A DNA stretch of 5,986 bases from Alphaproteobacteria bacterium (GTDB taxonomy: Bacteria; Pseudomonadota; Alphaproteobacteria; Rhizobiales; Xanthobacteraceae), in the NCBI GenBank assembly GCA_005884465.1, contig VAZH01000036.1, positions 1 to 5,986 on the forward strand. Direction: 5' to 3'. A model generated the notes under the pieces. It made no database searches. It saw only the letters and a program-made list of their open reading frames with translations, and had not been told where the DNA came from. A program made the translations under genes and the position numbers. Below are positions 1 through 5,986 of the stretch, one piece after another; the stretch's first letter is position 1; each line of letters starts with the position of its first letter.

Positions 1-23
1 CGTGCTCGTCTGGTGCACCCAGA
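1..23 (-). other. Spacer downstream of fabZ
   Basis: These 23 bases after the fabZ stop carry no terminator-like hairpin. In related genomes lpxA follows fabZ on the same strand. Its ATG is not visible here and is presumably just outside the window. Confidence 0.4.
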
Positions 24-479
24 TCAATCGGTCAGCATCGCGCCGACGTCGGCTTCGGCAACGGTCTGGCCGTTGACCTTGGCGTCGCCGTGAAACCACC
101 ACATGGTCTTGCGGCGGCCGATCGAGCGCATGTGATACTCGATGGTGTCGCCGGGCATCACCGGCTTGCGAAACTTGCACTTGTCGATGGTGAGAAAGTA
201 AACCGCGCGCGGCTTCTTCGTGCCTTCCACCGACTTGATACCTATCACGCCGGCGGTCTGCGCCATGGCCTCGATCATCATCACGCCGGGATATACCGGA
301 CGCTCCGGGAAATGTCCGAGAAACGGTGGTTCGTTGAAGGTAACGTTCTTGACGCCGATGCCGCTGTAATCGGTTCGGATATTGATAACCCGGTCGATCA
401 GCAGCATCGGATAGCGGTGCGGGAGCGTCTTGAGGATTTCATTGATGTCCACGAGCTCAAATTTGACCGGCGCCTCCAT
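24..479 (-). CDS. fabZ: 3-hydroxyacyl-[acyl-carrier-protein] dehydratase FabZ
   Basis: FabZ removes water from (3R)-hydroxyacyl-ACP to give trans-2-enoyl-ACP in the cytoplasmic type II fatty acid elongation cycle. The 151-residue protein is of normal family length and is a single hot-dog fold. It has the N-terminal [12 protein letters not shown] signature (residues 20-31), GHFP with the catalytic His at residue 56, and [11 protein letters not shown] with the catalytic Glu at residue 70. These match the His/Glu pair known from E. coli and Pseudomonas FabZ. I chose the ATG at 479, which shares one base with the lpxD stop (TGATG). The TTG one codon upstream (482) is also in frame but adds only one residue. 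A GAGGG at 489-493 lies 9 nt before the ATG. The overlap suggests translational coupling to lpxD, which makes sense because both enzymes draw on 3-hydroxyacyl-ACP. The family is certain. The only alternative, FabA, is unlikely given the lpx context and the FabZ-type motifs. Confidence 0.97.
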   Translation of the reverse strand: MEAPVKFELVDINEILKTLPHRYPMLLIDRVINIRTDYSGIGVKNVTFNEPPFLGHFPERPVYPGVMMIEAMAQTAGVIGIKSVEGTKKPRAVYFLTIDKCKFRKPVMPGDTIEYHMRSIGRRKTMWWFHGDAKVNGQTVAEADVGAMLTD

Positions 480-1546
480 CAATCCCGTCCCTCGTCCTTC
501 GGATCGGATGTGCTATCGCGCACCAGACGCTCTATCGCAACGATCTCGCGGAACCACTGCCTGGTAGGCTTTGCAAAGTGGCCACCCCAGCGCCCGTTAG
601 CGGGAATATCATCCTTGACGGCGCTCATTGCCGTAACCTGAGCGCCGTCGCCGATGCGAAGATGGTTGTTGACACCCACTTTGGCACCCAGCGCCACATG
701 GTCGCCAATCGTCAGGCTGCCCGCGAGACCTATCTGGGCCGCCAGCAGGCAATGCCTGCCGATTGTCACATTGTGACCGATCTGGACCTGATTGTCGATT
801 TTGGTGCCTTCGCCGATGACGGTGTCGCGCAGGCTGCCGCGATCGATAGTCGTTCCGGCGCCGATCTCGACGTCGTTCTGAATCAACACCCGGCCGGTTT
901 GCGGCACCTTCAGATGGCCGTCCGGTCCAAAGAAAACGAAGCCGTAGCCATCCTGCCCGATGCTGCAGCCGGGATGAATCAGGACGTTGTTGCCGATCAG
1001 CGCAAACTGAATTGAGCAACGCGCGCCGACATCGCAGTCCCTGCCAATCCTGACATTGGCTCCGATCACAGCACCCGCCCCGATCACCGTTCCCGCGCCG
1101 ATTTCGACATTCGGGCCGATCACGGCCAGCGGATCGACGATGACCCCGTCCTCCAGATGCGCGCTGCGATCGATGATGGCTGAGGCTGCGATGCCGGCGG
1201 TGCCGAACCAGGATTGCGGGCGAAGGGCGTCGCTGTGCAGCTCGCGCGCGATTTTCACGAATTCCCGAAACGGCTGGGCCGCGCGCAAAACCGCAACGTG
1301 CGCGGGGACCCTGGCCTCGAACCGCTCGCTGACCAGACACGCCCCGGCCTTCGTCGAAGCGAGCTGGTCGGCGTATTTCAGGTTATCGAAAAATGTCAGA
1401 TGCATCGGGCCGGCTTCGTCGAGCGACGCGAGCCCTCTGACCTGCTGGCCGCCGCGCGATGGATCGACCAAACGCGCCTTCGTCAACGCGGCGATATCGG
1501 CCAGCGTCGACGAAGGTGGTTGCTCAAAAAATCTCGGCTGCGCCAT
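479..1546 (-). CDS. lpxD: UDP-3-O-(3-hydroxyacyl)glucosamine N-acyltransferase LpxD
   Basis: LpxD transfers a 3-hydroxyacyl chain from ACP to the 2-amino group of UDP-3-O-acyl-glucosamine, the third step of lipid A synthesis, in the cytoplasm. The 355-residue protein has an N-terminal uridine-nucleotide-binding domain (about residues 10-105), including the segment [12 protein letters not shown] long run of hexapeptide repeats (VIGAGAVIG and similar, about residues 115-310) should form the left-handed beta-helix of the trimer. In QIGHNV, His258 aligns with the catalytic His239 of E. coli LpxD, and a second conserved His lies in NNHL (residue 295). The C-terminal part is helical and ends in a charged tail. 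I chose the ATG at 1546 (MAQPRFF), which matches the usual start in Bradyrhizobium relatives and leaves 31 nt after bamA. A TTG at 1600 is in frame but would run 23 nt into bamA and add 18 residues unlike the family. The Shine-Dalgarno is weak (a GACGGG close to the ATG), so coupling to bamA translation is plausible. Confidence 0.96.
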   Translation of the reverse strand: MAQPRFFEQPPSSTLADIAALTKARLVDPSRGGQQVRGLASLDEAGPMHLTFFDNLKYADQLASTKAGACLVSERFEARVPAHVAVLRAAQPFREFVKIARELHSDALRPQSWFGTAGIAASAIIDRSAHLEDGVIVDPLAVIGPNVEIGAGTVIGAGAVIGANVRIGRDCDVGARCSIQFALIGNNVLIHPGCSIGQDGYGFVFFGPDGHLKVPQTGRVLIQNDVEIGAGTTIDRGSLRDTVIGEGTKIDNQVQIGHNVTIGRHCLLAAQIGLAGSLTIGDHVALGAKVGVNNHLRIGDGAQVTAMSAVKDDIPANGRWGGHFAKPTRQWFREIVAIERLVRDSTSDPKDEGRD

Positions 1547-1577
1547 TCCACCCGTCGCGGTCCGGCTGGTTACAAAC

Positions 1578-4130
1578 TCAGAACGATGTCCCGCCGCCAA
1601 ACCTGAATTGCTGCACGCGATCGTTCGCGCCTTTGGTCAGCGGAACCGCATAGTCGAAGCGCAGCGGGCCGAACGGCGATGCCCAGATCAGACCCACGCC
1701 CACGGAGCTGCGGACGACATTGCCGCTGTCGTACTGCAATCCCAGGCAGGTTCCGGGCGATATAGGACTTCTGGTTGGAGGAACACAGCCGGGCGTATTG
1801 ACCTCGCCGGTAGCGATCCAGGAAGTCGGTCCCTTGTAATCGAACAATGAACCCGCATCGGCATAAACGGCGCCCTTCAACCCAACTTCCTTCGGCAAGA
1901 ACCAGAACGGCATCTGCAGCTCCGCGGAGGCACCCCAATATTTGGTGCCGCCAAGCGCGTCCCCCGTCGCGAAGGGATTGATGTCGCGCGGACCGATGCC
2001 GTTAGGGGCAAAGCCGCGGACAAGGTTCGGCCCCATCTGGAAATGATCAAGCATGCGAACACCGTCGCTGCCAAACCCGTTCAGAATGCCGCCCTGAGCG
2101 TGGATCAGCCCGACAATATCGGCAACCAGCGGGGTGTAGTATTTGGCGTCAACCGCACTCTTCAAATAGGTCACGTCACCGCCGACGCCGGCGAAGTCCT
2201 GCCTGAAGTCAACCAGCAGGCCGTCGGTCGGGTTCTTGTTGTTGTCCAGCGTATTGTAATTCAGCGAATAGCCGACCGCCGATGTCAGCGTCTTGCCGTT
2301 CTGGAGCTCCTTGCGGACCGGCAGCGATGCCTCGCCATCGCTGAAACACCAGAGGCCGATACCGGAAGCGTCTGTCGCGGGCACAGGAAGGAAAGCTGCC
2401 CCACCAACTGAATTCACGAACGCCGGTGTTGGGTTGAAGGCGAGCAACGAGTTTCCCGGATTATTATTACAATTGGCCAGATAGGCCGGCAGCGAGATTT
2501 GCTGCTGATAGATCGAATACCGAAGCTGCAGGGAAAGATCTTCGCGCAGGGCGAATCCAAGCCGCGGGCTGAAGCCCAACGTCTTGGTGCCGTACGAAAT
2601 ATAACGGTTAGCGAGCTGCTCGCGATAGAACGCGTCAAGGCCAAGCGCAACACGGTAGTCCAGCAGATAAGGCTCGACAAAAGAAAGCGAGAGCCCGCGC
2701 GCGTACTGGCCATAGGTCAGCGCCGCCTTGGCAAACAGGCCGCGCCCGAGGAAGTTACGCTCGGAAATACTGACTTCGCCGAGCGCGCCGTCGGTGGTCG
2801 AATAGCCGCCCGATACCGAGAAGTCGCCGGTGGATTTCTCCTCGAGATCGACCACCAGAATCACGCGATCGCTCGACGATCCCGGCTCGGTCGTTATTTT
2901 CACGCTCTTGAAGAAATCGAGGTTCTTCAGCCGGCGCTCGGCGCGATCGACCAGCGCGCGGTTGTACGCATCGCCCTCGGAAATATCGAATTCGCGGCGG
3001 ATCACGTAGTCCCGCGTGCGGGTATTGCCGCGCACATTAATGCGCTCGATGTAGGTCCGCGGCCCCTCGTCGACGCCAAAGACGATCGAAACCGTATGGG
3101 TCTCGAAATTGCGGTCGCCGCGCGGGCGCACGATCGCAAAGGCGTAACCCCGTCGCGACGCCTCGATCTGCATTTCCTCGACCGACTTCTCCAGTGCTTC
3201 GGCGTTGTAGAGCGACCCGACCTGGACGCGCGAGAAGCTGCGAAGCGCATTGGGGTCCAGGGTAGCAATGCTTGACTGAAACTCGACCGACCCGACCCGA
3301 TACTGCTGGCCTTCCTCGATCTTGAAGGTCACCAGAAAACCCCTGCGCTCCGGATCGTATTCCGTGAGCGCGGCCACCACCTGGACGTCGGCGAAACCGT
3401 GCTTCAGATAATAGCGGCGAATCAGGTCGCGATCGGCTTCGACGCGGTCCGGATCGTAGACGTCAGCGCCGCCGAGGAAGCTCAGCAGATTCGATTCGCG
3501 GGTCTTGATGACATCCCTGAGGCGATACGACGAGTAGGCATTGTTGCCGATGAATTCGATCGACTTGACACCGGTTTTCGAGCCCTCGGTGATGGTGAAA
3601 ATGAGATCGACGCGGTTGTTCGGCTGTTCGATGATTTCGGGATTGACGCGCACGTCATAGCGGCCGGAGCGGCGATAGATTTCGGCGATACGCTGGGCAT
3701 CGGCCTGGACCATGGGACGCGACAGCGTGCCGCGCGGCTTGGATTGGACTTCTGCGGAAAGCTGCTCGTCCTTGACCTTCTTGTTGCCCTCGAACGCCAC
3801 CCGGCCGATCACCGGGTTTTCGACCACGGTCACCACCAGGCGACCTCCCGACGTGCTGATTCTGACGTCCTGGAACAGGCCGGTTTCGATCAGCGCCTTC
3901 AAGCCGTCGTCGATGCTGGCCTGATCGAGGCGCCCCCCGGGGCCGGGCTTGAAATAGGAGCGGATGGTCTCGACTTCGACGCGCCGGTTGCCTTCGACCT
4001 GGATCGAGGACACGGTCTGGGCGGCGGCAGCCGACGGCACAAGCAAGACCGCCAACATGGCGGCGACCGGCGTGGCGAACATGATCAGGGCGGCAAACAA
4101 GCCTCCCCGCACTCGCATTCCAAAATTCAT
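1578..4130 (-). CDS. bamA: Outer membrane protein assembly factor BamA (Omp85)
   Basis: BamA is the central subunit of the BAM complex that folds and inserts beta-barrel proteins into the outer membrane. The 850-residue precursor starts with a long, basic then hydrophobic signal peptide (residues 1 to about 37, ending SAAAA before QTV). Five POTRA domains follow at about residues 39-105, 106-182, 187-273, 278-356 and 358-431. Most open with the beta-strand pattern seen in [30 protein letters not shown] and [11 protein letters not shown]. The 16-strand barrel covers about 436-850, with the conserved loop-6 VRGF motif at 704-707 and a C-terminal phenylalanine typical of BAM substrates. I chose the ATG at 4130 because the signal peptide begins there and an AAGGG lies 10 nt upstream. 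The frame is open for 58 further codons up to an ATG that overlaps the rseP stop, but that would bury the signal peptide. Two cysteine pairs (554/595 and 782/795) sit in predicted surface loops. Identity is certain; the start is very likely. Confidence 0.97.
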   Translation of the reverse strand: MNFGMRVRGGLFAALIMFATPVAAMLAVLLVPSAAAAQTVSSIQVEGNRRVEVETIRSYFKPGPGGRLDQASIDDGLKALIETGLFQDVRISTSGGRLVVTVVENPVIGRVAFEGNKKVKDEQLSAEVQSKPRGTLSRPMVQADAQRIAEIYRRSGRYDVRVNPEIIEQPNNRVDLIFTITEGSKTGVKSIEFIGNNAYSSYRLRDVIKTRESNLLSFLGGADVYDPDRVEADRDLIRRYYLKHGFADVQVVAALTEYDPERRGFLVTFKIEEGQQYRVGSVEFQSSIATLDPNALRSFSRVQVGSLYNAEALEKSVEEMQIEASRRGYAFAIVRPRGDRNFETHTVSIVFGVDEGPRTYIERINVRGNTRTRDYVIRREFDISEGDAYNRALVDRAERRLKNLDFFKSVKITTEPGSSSDRVILVVDLEEKSTGDFSVSGGYSTTDGALGEVSISERNFLGRGLFAKAALTYGQYARGLSLSFVEPYLLDYRVALGLDAFYREQLANRYISYGTKTLGFSPRLGFALREDLSLQLRYSIYQQQISLPAYLANCNNNPGNSLLAFNPTPAFVNSVGGAAFLPVPATDASGIGLWCFSDGEASLPVRKELQNGKTLTSAVGYSLNYNTLDNNKNPTDGLLVDFRQDFAGVGGDVTYLKSAVDAKYYTPLVADIVGLIHAQGGILNGFGSDGVRMLDHFQMGPNLVRGFAPNGIGPRDINPFATGDALGGTKYWGASAELQMPFWFLPKEVGLKGAVYADAGSLFDYKGPTSWIATGEVNTPGCVPPTRSPISPGTCLGLQYDSGNVVRSSVGVGLIWASPFGPLRFDYAVPLTKGANDRVQQFRFGGGTSF

Positions 4131-4193
4131 GCGCAGAGCGCCCTTGTTATTCCATTGCCGGCCCGCACCCCTACGAACCAGCAGATTCCCATT

Positions 4194-4252
4194 AATTGCC
4201 CTGCTTGTAGCCAATTTTGCCGGGGCGGCAAACGTCCGATTGCAGGGCAATT
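4194..4252 (-). repeat. Nested inverted repeat in the bamA leader
   Basis: The outer arms (4194-4204 and 4242-4252) are perfect 11-bp complements, AATTGCCCTGC and GCAGGGCAATT, separated by 37 nt. Inside them, TTTGCCG and CGGCAAA (4216-4222 and 4226-4232) form a perfect 7-bp hairpin with a 3-nt loop. The whole lies 64 nt before the bamA ATG, wholly within the 173-nt rseP-bamA spacer. It could form a long stem with an inner hairpin in the leader RNA, or be a protein-binding site. The pairing is seen directly; any function is inference. Confidence 0.65.
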
Positions 4253-4269
4253 TCATTTTCATTCCAAGA

Positions 4270-4287
4270 CGTTGCCCATCGGCAACG
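4270..4287 (-). repeat. Perfect 7-bp hairpin at the start of the rseP-bamA spacer
   Basis: CGTTGCC and GGCAACG form a perfect 7-bp inverted repeat with a 4-nt loop, 16 nt after the rseP stop. On the minus strand it is followed by TCTTGGAATG rather than a run of T, so a simple intrinsic terminator is unlikely. It may stabilise the 3' end of an upstream mRNA or act as part of a structured bamA leader. It shares the TTGCC/GGCAA core with the nested repeat further downstream. Confidence 0.6.
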
Positions 4288-4303
4288 CCACCCAAATAAG
4301 GCA

Positions 4304-5455
4304 TCACGATGCGGCCAGATGCAGGATGTCGTTATAGGTGGCAAACACCATCAGCATGAGCACCAGGCCCAATCCGATCCGGAACCCCATCTCCATTGCT
4401 CGGTCCGACAAGGGGCGTCCGCGGACGAGTTCGATGGCGTAGAACAAAAGATGGCCACCATCGAGCAGCGGTACCGGGAACAGGTTCAGCAACCCGATCG
4501 AAATCGAAAGAACGGCGGCGAGATGCACCAGCGCGGCAACACCGATGGTAGCAACTTGACCTGAGATCTGGGCGATCCGAAGGGGGCCGCCGACCTGGTC
4601 AGCCGCTTCACGCCCGGTAAAGACGCCGCCGACATAGGCCAGCGTACGGTCAATCACGAACCAGGTTTCCTTGACGCCAAGCCAGAGTGCGGTCGCGGGA
4701 TCGACGCGCTCGGTCGTGACATCGCCGACTGAGGTCTTGCGGGTAATGCCGAGCACGCCAACGCGGTGCGCATTTCCGAACGGGTCCTTTATTTCCCTGA
4801 GTTCCGGCGTCCCGCGCAATTGCAGCGTGGAATCGCCGCGCTTGACGGTGAACGTCAATTGCTCGCCGGCTCGAATGCCGACGACCCGCTGCATATCGGA
4901 GAAACTGCCGATCGCTTTGCCATTGATCGTCGTTATGACGTCGCCCACCTGAAAGCCGGCTTTCGCCGCGGCACTGCCCGCCTCCACCTGATCAACGCGC
5001 GCCGTCGTGCTCGGCTTGCCGAAGAACGTGAACAGGCAGGTGAAGATCACGATTGCCAGAAGGAAATTGGCAATCGGACCGGCGGCCACGATCGCCGCAC
5101 GCGGTCCGACCTTCTTGCAGTGGAAACTGCCGGCGCGCTCTTCTTCGGTCATGCTGGCGAGCATTTCGGGCGATGGCGTCGAGGCCTCGCTGTCGTCGCC
5201 GAAGAACTTGACATAGCCGCCGAGCGGGATGGCTGAAATCTTCCAACGTGTGCCATGGCGGTCATTAAAACCGGCGAGTTCCGGACCGAAGCCGAGCGAG
5301 AATGTTAATACCTTCACGCCCGCCCAGCGGGCGACCAGAAAGTGACCGAGCTCGTGGAAAAAGACGACGACCGTGAGCACGAACAGGAAGGGGATGATGT
5401 AGCCGATCAGGCCATGGCTCAACGTATTGAAACTATGTAGAAAAAACTCGGACAT
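4304..5455 (-). CDS. rseP: Site-2 intramembrane zinc metalloprotease RseP (MmpA/YaeL type)
   Basis: This inner-membrane protease of the M50 family cuts substrates within the membrane. E. coli RseP cleaves the anti-sigma factor RseA, and Caulobacter MmpA cleaves PodJ. The 383-residue protein has a first transmembrane helix carrying the zinc-binding HELGH (residues 34-38). A loop with PLGGYVKFFGD (77-87) follows, then a second helix around 122-146 (AAGPIANFLLA). One PDZ domain is visible at about 150-215. The C-terminal membrane part carries NLFPVPLLDGGH, with the third zinc ligand Asp332, and a last helix at about 360-378. E. coli RseP is about 450 residues with two PDZ domains; the shorter single-PDZ form here resembles alphaproteobacterial MmpA. 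The ATG at 5455 has an excellent Shine-Dalgarno (AAGGGG, 6 nt upstream). A longer in-frame start at 5494 would add 13 unlike residues. The stop overlaps an ATG that is in frame with bamA. The real substrate here cannot be read from the sequence. Confidence 0.96.
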   Translation of the reverse strand: MSEFFLHSFNTLSHGLIGYIIPFLFVLTVVVFFHELGHFLVARWAGVKVLTFSLGFGPELAGFNDRHGTRWKISAIPLGGYVKFFGDDSEASTPSPEMLASMTEEERAGSFHCKKVGPRAAIVAAGPIANFLLAIVIFTCLFTFFGKPSTTARVDQVEAGSAAAKAGFQVGDVITTINGKAIGSFSDMQRVVGIRAGEQLTFTVKRGDSTLQLRGTPELREIKDPFGNAHRVGVLGITRKTSVGDVTTERVDPATALWLGVKETWFVIDRTLAYVGGVFTGREAADQVGGPLRIAQISGQVATIGVAALVHLAAVLSISIGLLNLFPVPLLDGGHLLFYAIELVRGRPLSDRAMEMGFRIGLGLVLMLMVFATYNDILHLAAS

Positions 5456-5461
5456 CCGATT

Positions 5462-5467
5462 CCCCTT
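5462..5467 (-). promoter_or_regulatory. Shine-Dalgarno of rseP
   Basis: AAGGGG on the minus strand lies 6 nt before the ATG at 5455. It is the clearest ribosome-binding site in the window and decides the rseP start against the longer in-frame start at 5494, which lies upstream of this site. Confidence 0.85.
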
Positions 5468-5470
5468 AAC

Positions 5471-5487
5471 CAGAGCCGGAGGCCCTG
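5471..5487 (-). repeat. Small hairpin in the dxr-rseP spacer
   Basis: In the minus-strand RNA, CAGGGCC and GGCUCUG can pair as 7 bp, with one G-U wobble and a 3-nt loop. The hairpin sits in the 43-nt spacer between the dxr stop and the rseP ATG and ends 3 nt before the AAGGGG ribosome-binding site. No U-run follows, so it does not look like a terminator. It could affect rseP translation or mRNA processing, or be chance in GC-rich DNA. Confidence 0.4.
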
Positions 5488-5498
5488 TCCCCAACCCT

Positions 5499-5986
5499 CT
5501 AGGATGCCTTTAAGGCAATTTGAGGCAAGAGGGTGGCAGCTCTATTTCGCGCGTTATGGTCAACGGCAATGGCGTCATCAGCGGAGCTCAATGGTGCGAG
5601 GTTGCCGGAGCGGGTCCAGTCCTCCAGCGTCGCTTCGACAAGACGCGCGATTGCGCCAAACTTGATCTTGCCGGCAATGAACGCCGCCACCGCCACCTCG
5701 TTGGCCGCATTGTATACCGTAGTCGCGCCGCGTCCGGTCCTTAACGATTCGTAAGCAAGCCGGAGCGCCGGGAAACGTTCGAAATCCGGCGCCTCGAACG
5801 TCAGTTGTCCAATCTTGGCGAGATCGAGCTTGGCTGCCGGACCGACAATCCGATCGGGCCAGCCGAGGCAATGCGCGATCGGTGTGCGCATGTCGGGCGC
5901 CCCCAACTGCGCGACGACAGAACAATCCGAAAATTCAACCATCCCGTGGATGATCGACTGCGGATGCACGAGAACGTCGATCTCAT
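5499..5986 (-). CDS. dxr: 1-deoxy-D-xylulose 5-phosphate reductoisomerase (3' part, 5' end outside window)
   Basis: Dxr converts 1-deoxy-D-xylulose 5-phosphate to 2-C-methyl-D-erythritol 4-phosphate with NADPH, the committed step of the MEP isoprenoid pathway in the cytoplasm. Only the C-terminal 161 residues are inside the window. The reading frame is open to the window edge (EIDVLV before HPQSIIHGM). Visible family signatures are [12 protein letters not shown], followed by [15 protein letters not shown], as in E. coli HPQSVIHSMV...[15 protein letters not shown]. The C-terminal helical domain contains [12 protein letters not shown]. The NADPH-binding domain and the acidic metal ligands of the catalytic domain lie upstream, outside the window. 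An internal GTG at 5969 is just a valine codon in HPQS context, not a start. The gene ends in TAG 43 nt before the rseP ATG, in the usual alphaproteobacterial order, so the two are probably co-transcribed. Confidence 0.96.
   Translation of the reverse strand, partial: EIDVLVHPQSIIHGMVEFSDCSVVAQLGAPDMRTPIAHCLGWPDRIVGPAAKLDLAKIGQLTFEAPDFERFPALRLAYESLRTGRGATTVYNAANEVAVAAFIAGKIKFGAIARLVEATLEDWTRSGNLAPLSSADDAIAVDHNARNRAATLLPQIALKAS

Larger units (their letters stand above)
4131..4303 (-). other. rseP-bamA intergenic region, candidate structured 5' leader of bamA
   Basis: This is by far the longest spacer of the window; the other spacers are 43 nt or less. It holds seven copies of the TTGCC/GGCAA pentamer, six of them paired in three perfect inverted repeats and one single copy at 4155-4159. 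AAGGG at 4141-4145 serves as the bamA ribosome-binding site. I find no convincing sigma-70-type -35/-10 pair and no T-run terminator. The stretch is open in frame with bamA for 58 codons from an ATG at 4304 that overlaps the rseP stop. Those codons encode a basic peptide without recognisable domain features. I read it as untranslated leader rather than coding sequence. Confidence 0.5.

Noticed and set aside
90..641. Plus-strand open frame of about 183 codons over fabZ and the lpxD 3' end
   Set aside because: It is antisense to catalytic-motif-bearing fabZ. There is no family resemblance and no independent context.
1547..1600. Earlier TTG start for lpxD overlapping the end of bamA
   Set aside because: The extra 18 residues are unlike LpxD N-termini, and the ATG at 1546 gives the usual protein start and length.
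1056..1850. Plus-strand open frame of about 264 codons across lpxD and the bamA 3' end
   Set aside because: It runs antisense to two certain genes. Its composition is biased and motif-free, consistent with a shadow frame.
4270..4287. Hairpin after rseP as an intrinsic terminator
   Set aside because: The stem is short and is not followed by a T-run on the minus strand. Related genomes keep these genes as one cluster.
4131..4303. Dedicated sigma-70 or stress promoter for bamA
   Set aside because: I looked for -35/-10 pairs on the minus strand and found only weak, badly spaced matches. A promoter is possible but cannot be supported from the sequence.
3399..4337. Long open frame on the plus strand (about 312 codons) opposite bamA
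   Set aside because: It lies antisense to the well-supported POTRA and signal-peptide region of bamA, has no recognisable domain and reads as a mirror of GC-rich codon bias.
5505..5517. Palindrome TGCCTTTAAGGCA at the end of dxr
   Set aside because: It is inside the dxr coding sequence just before its stop. With a workable loop only about 4 bp pair and no T-run follows, so it is probably chance.
1..5986. A previously undescribed multi-gene system
   Set aside because: Every coding region is a recognised core envelope or isoprenoid gene in its standard order. No defence, mobile or accessory gene is present.

Overview
The window is a stretch of core cell-envelope genes from an alphaproteobacterium. 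It is most likely a member of the Bradyrhizobium/Rhodopseudomonas/Nitrobacter group. This rests on GC-rich coding sequence, on the gene order dxr-rseP-bamA-lpxD-fabZ that is standard in that class, and on LpxD and BamA proteins that read like those of Bradyrhizobium relatives. The placement is by recognition, not by a search.

All genes lie on the minus strand, so transcription runs from high to low coordinates. From upstream to downstream: the 3' part of dxr (isoprenoid precursor synthesis) enters at the right edge and ends at 5499. A 43-nt spacer with a small hairpin and a strong Shine-Dalgarno follows. Next is rseP (intramembrane site-2 protease), then a 173-nt spacer rich in inverted repeats. 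After that come bamA (outer-membrane protein insertase), a 31-nt spacer, lpxD (third step of lipid A synthesis) and fabZ, whose ATG overlaps the lpxD stop by one base. The last 23 bases are the start of the spacer towards the next gene, expected from synteny to be lpxA.

The genes fit together as an envelope-building operon. Dxr feeds isoprenoids, which include the undecaprenyl carrier. RseP processes membrane proteins and, in many bacteria, envelope-stress signals. BamA inserts outer-membrane beta-barrels. LpxD acylates the lipid A precursor with a 3-hydroxyacyl-ACP, and FabZ dehydrates 3-hydroxyacyl-ACPs towards phospholipid fatty acids, so LpxD and FabZ compete for one pool.

I see no mobile elements, CRISPR arrays, tRNA or rRNA genes, and no sign of a new multi-gene system. 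The part least explained by known genes is the rseP-bamA spacer. It holds a perfect 11-bp inverted repeat enclosing a second perfect 7-bp hairpin, plus a third perfect 7-bp hairpin, all built on TTGCC/GGCAA cores. The same spacer is also open in frame with bamA back to an ATG that overlaps the rseP stop.
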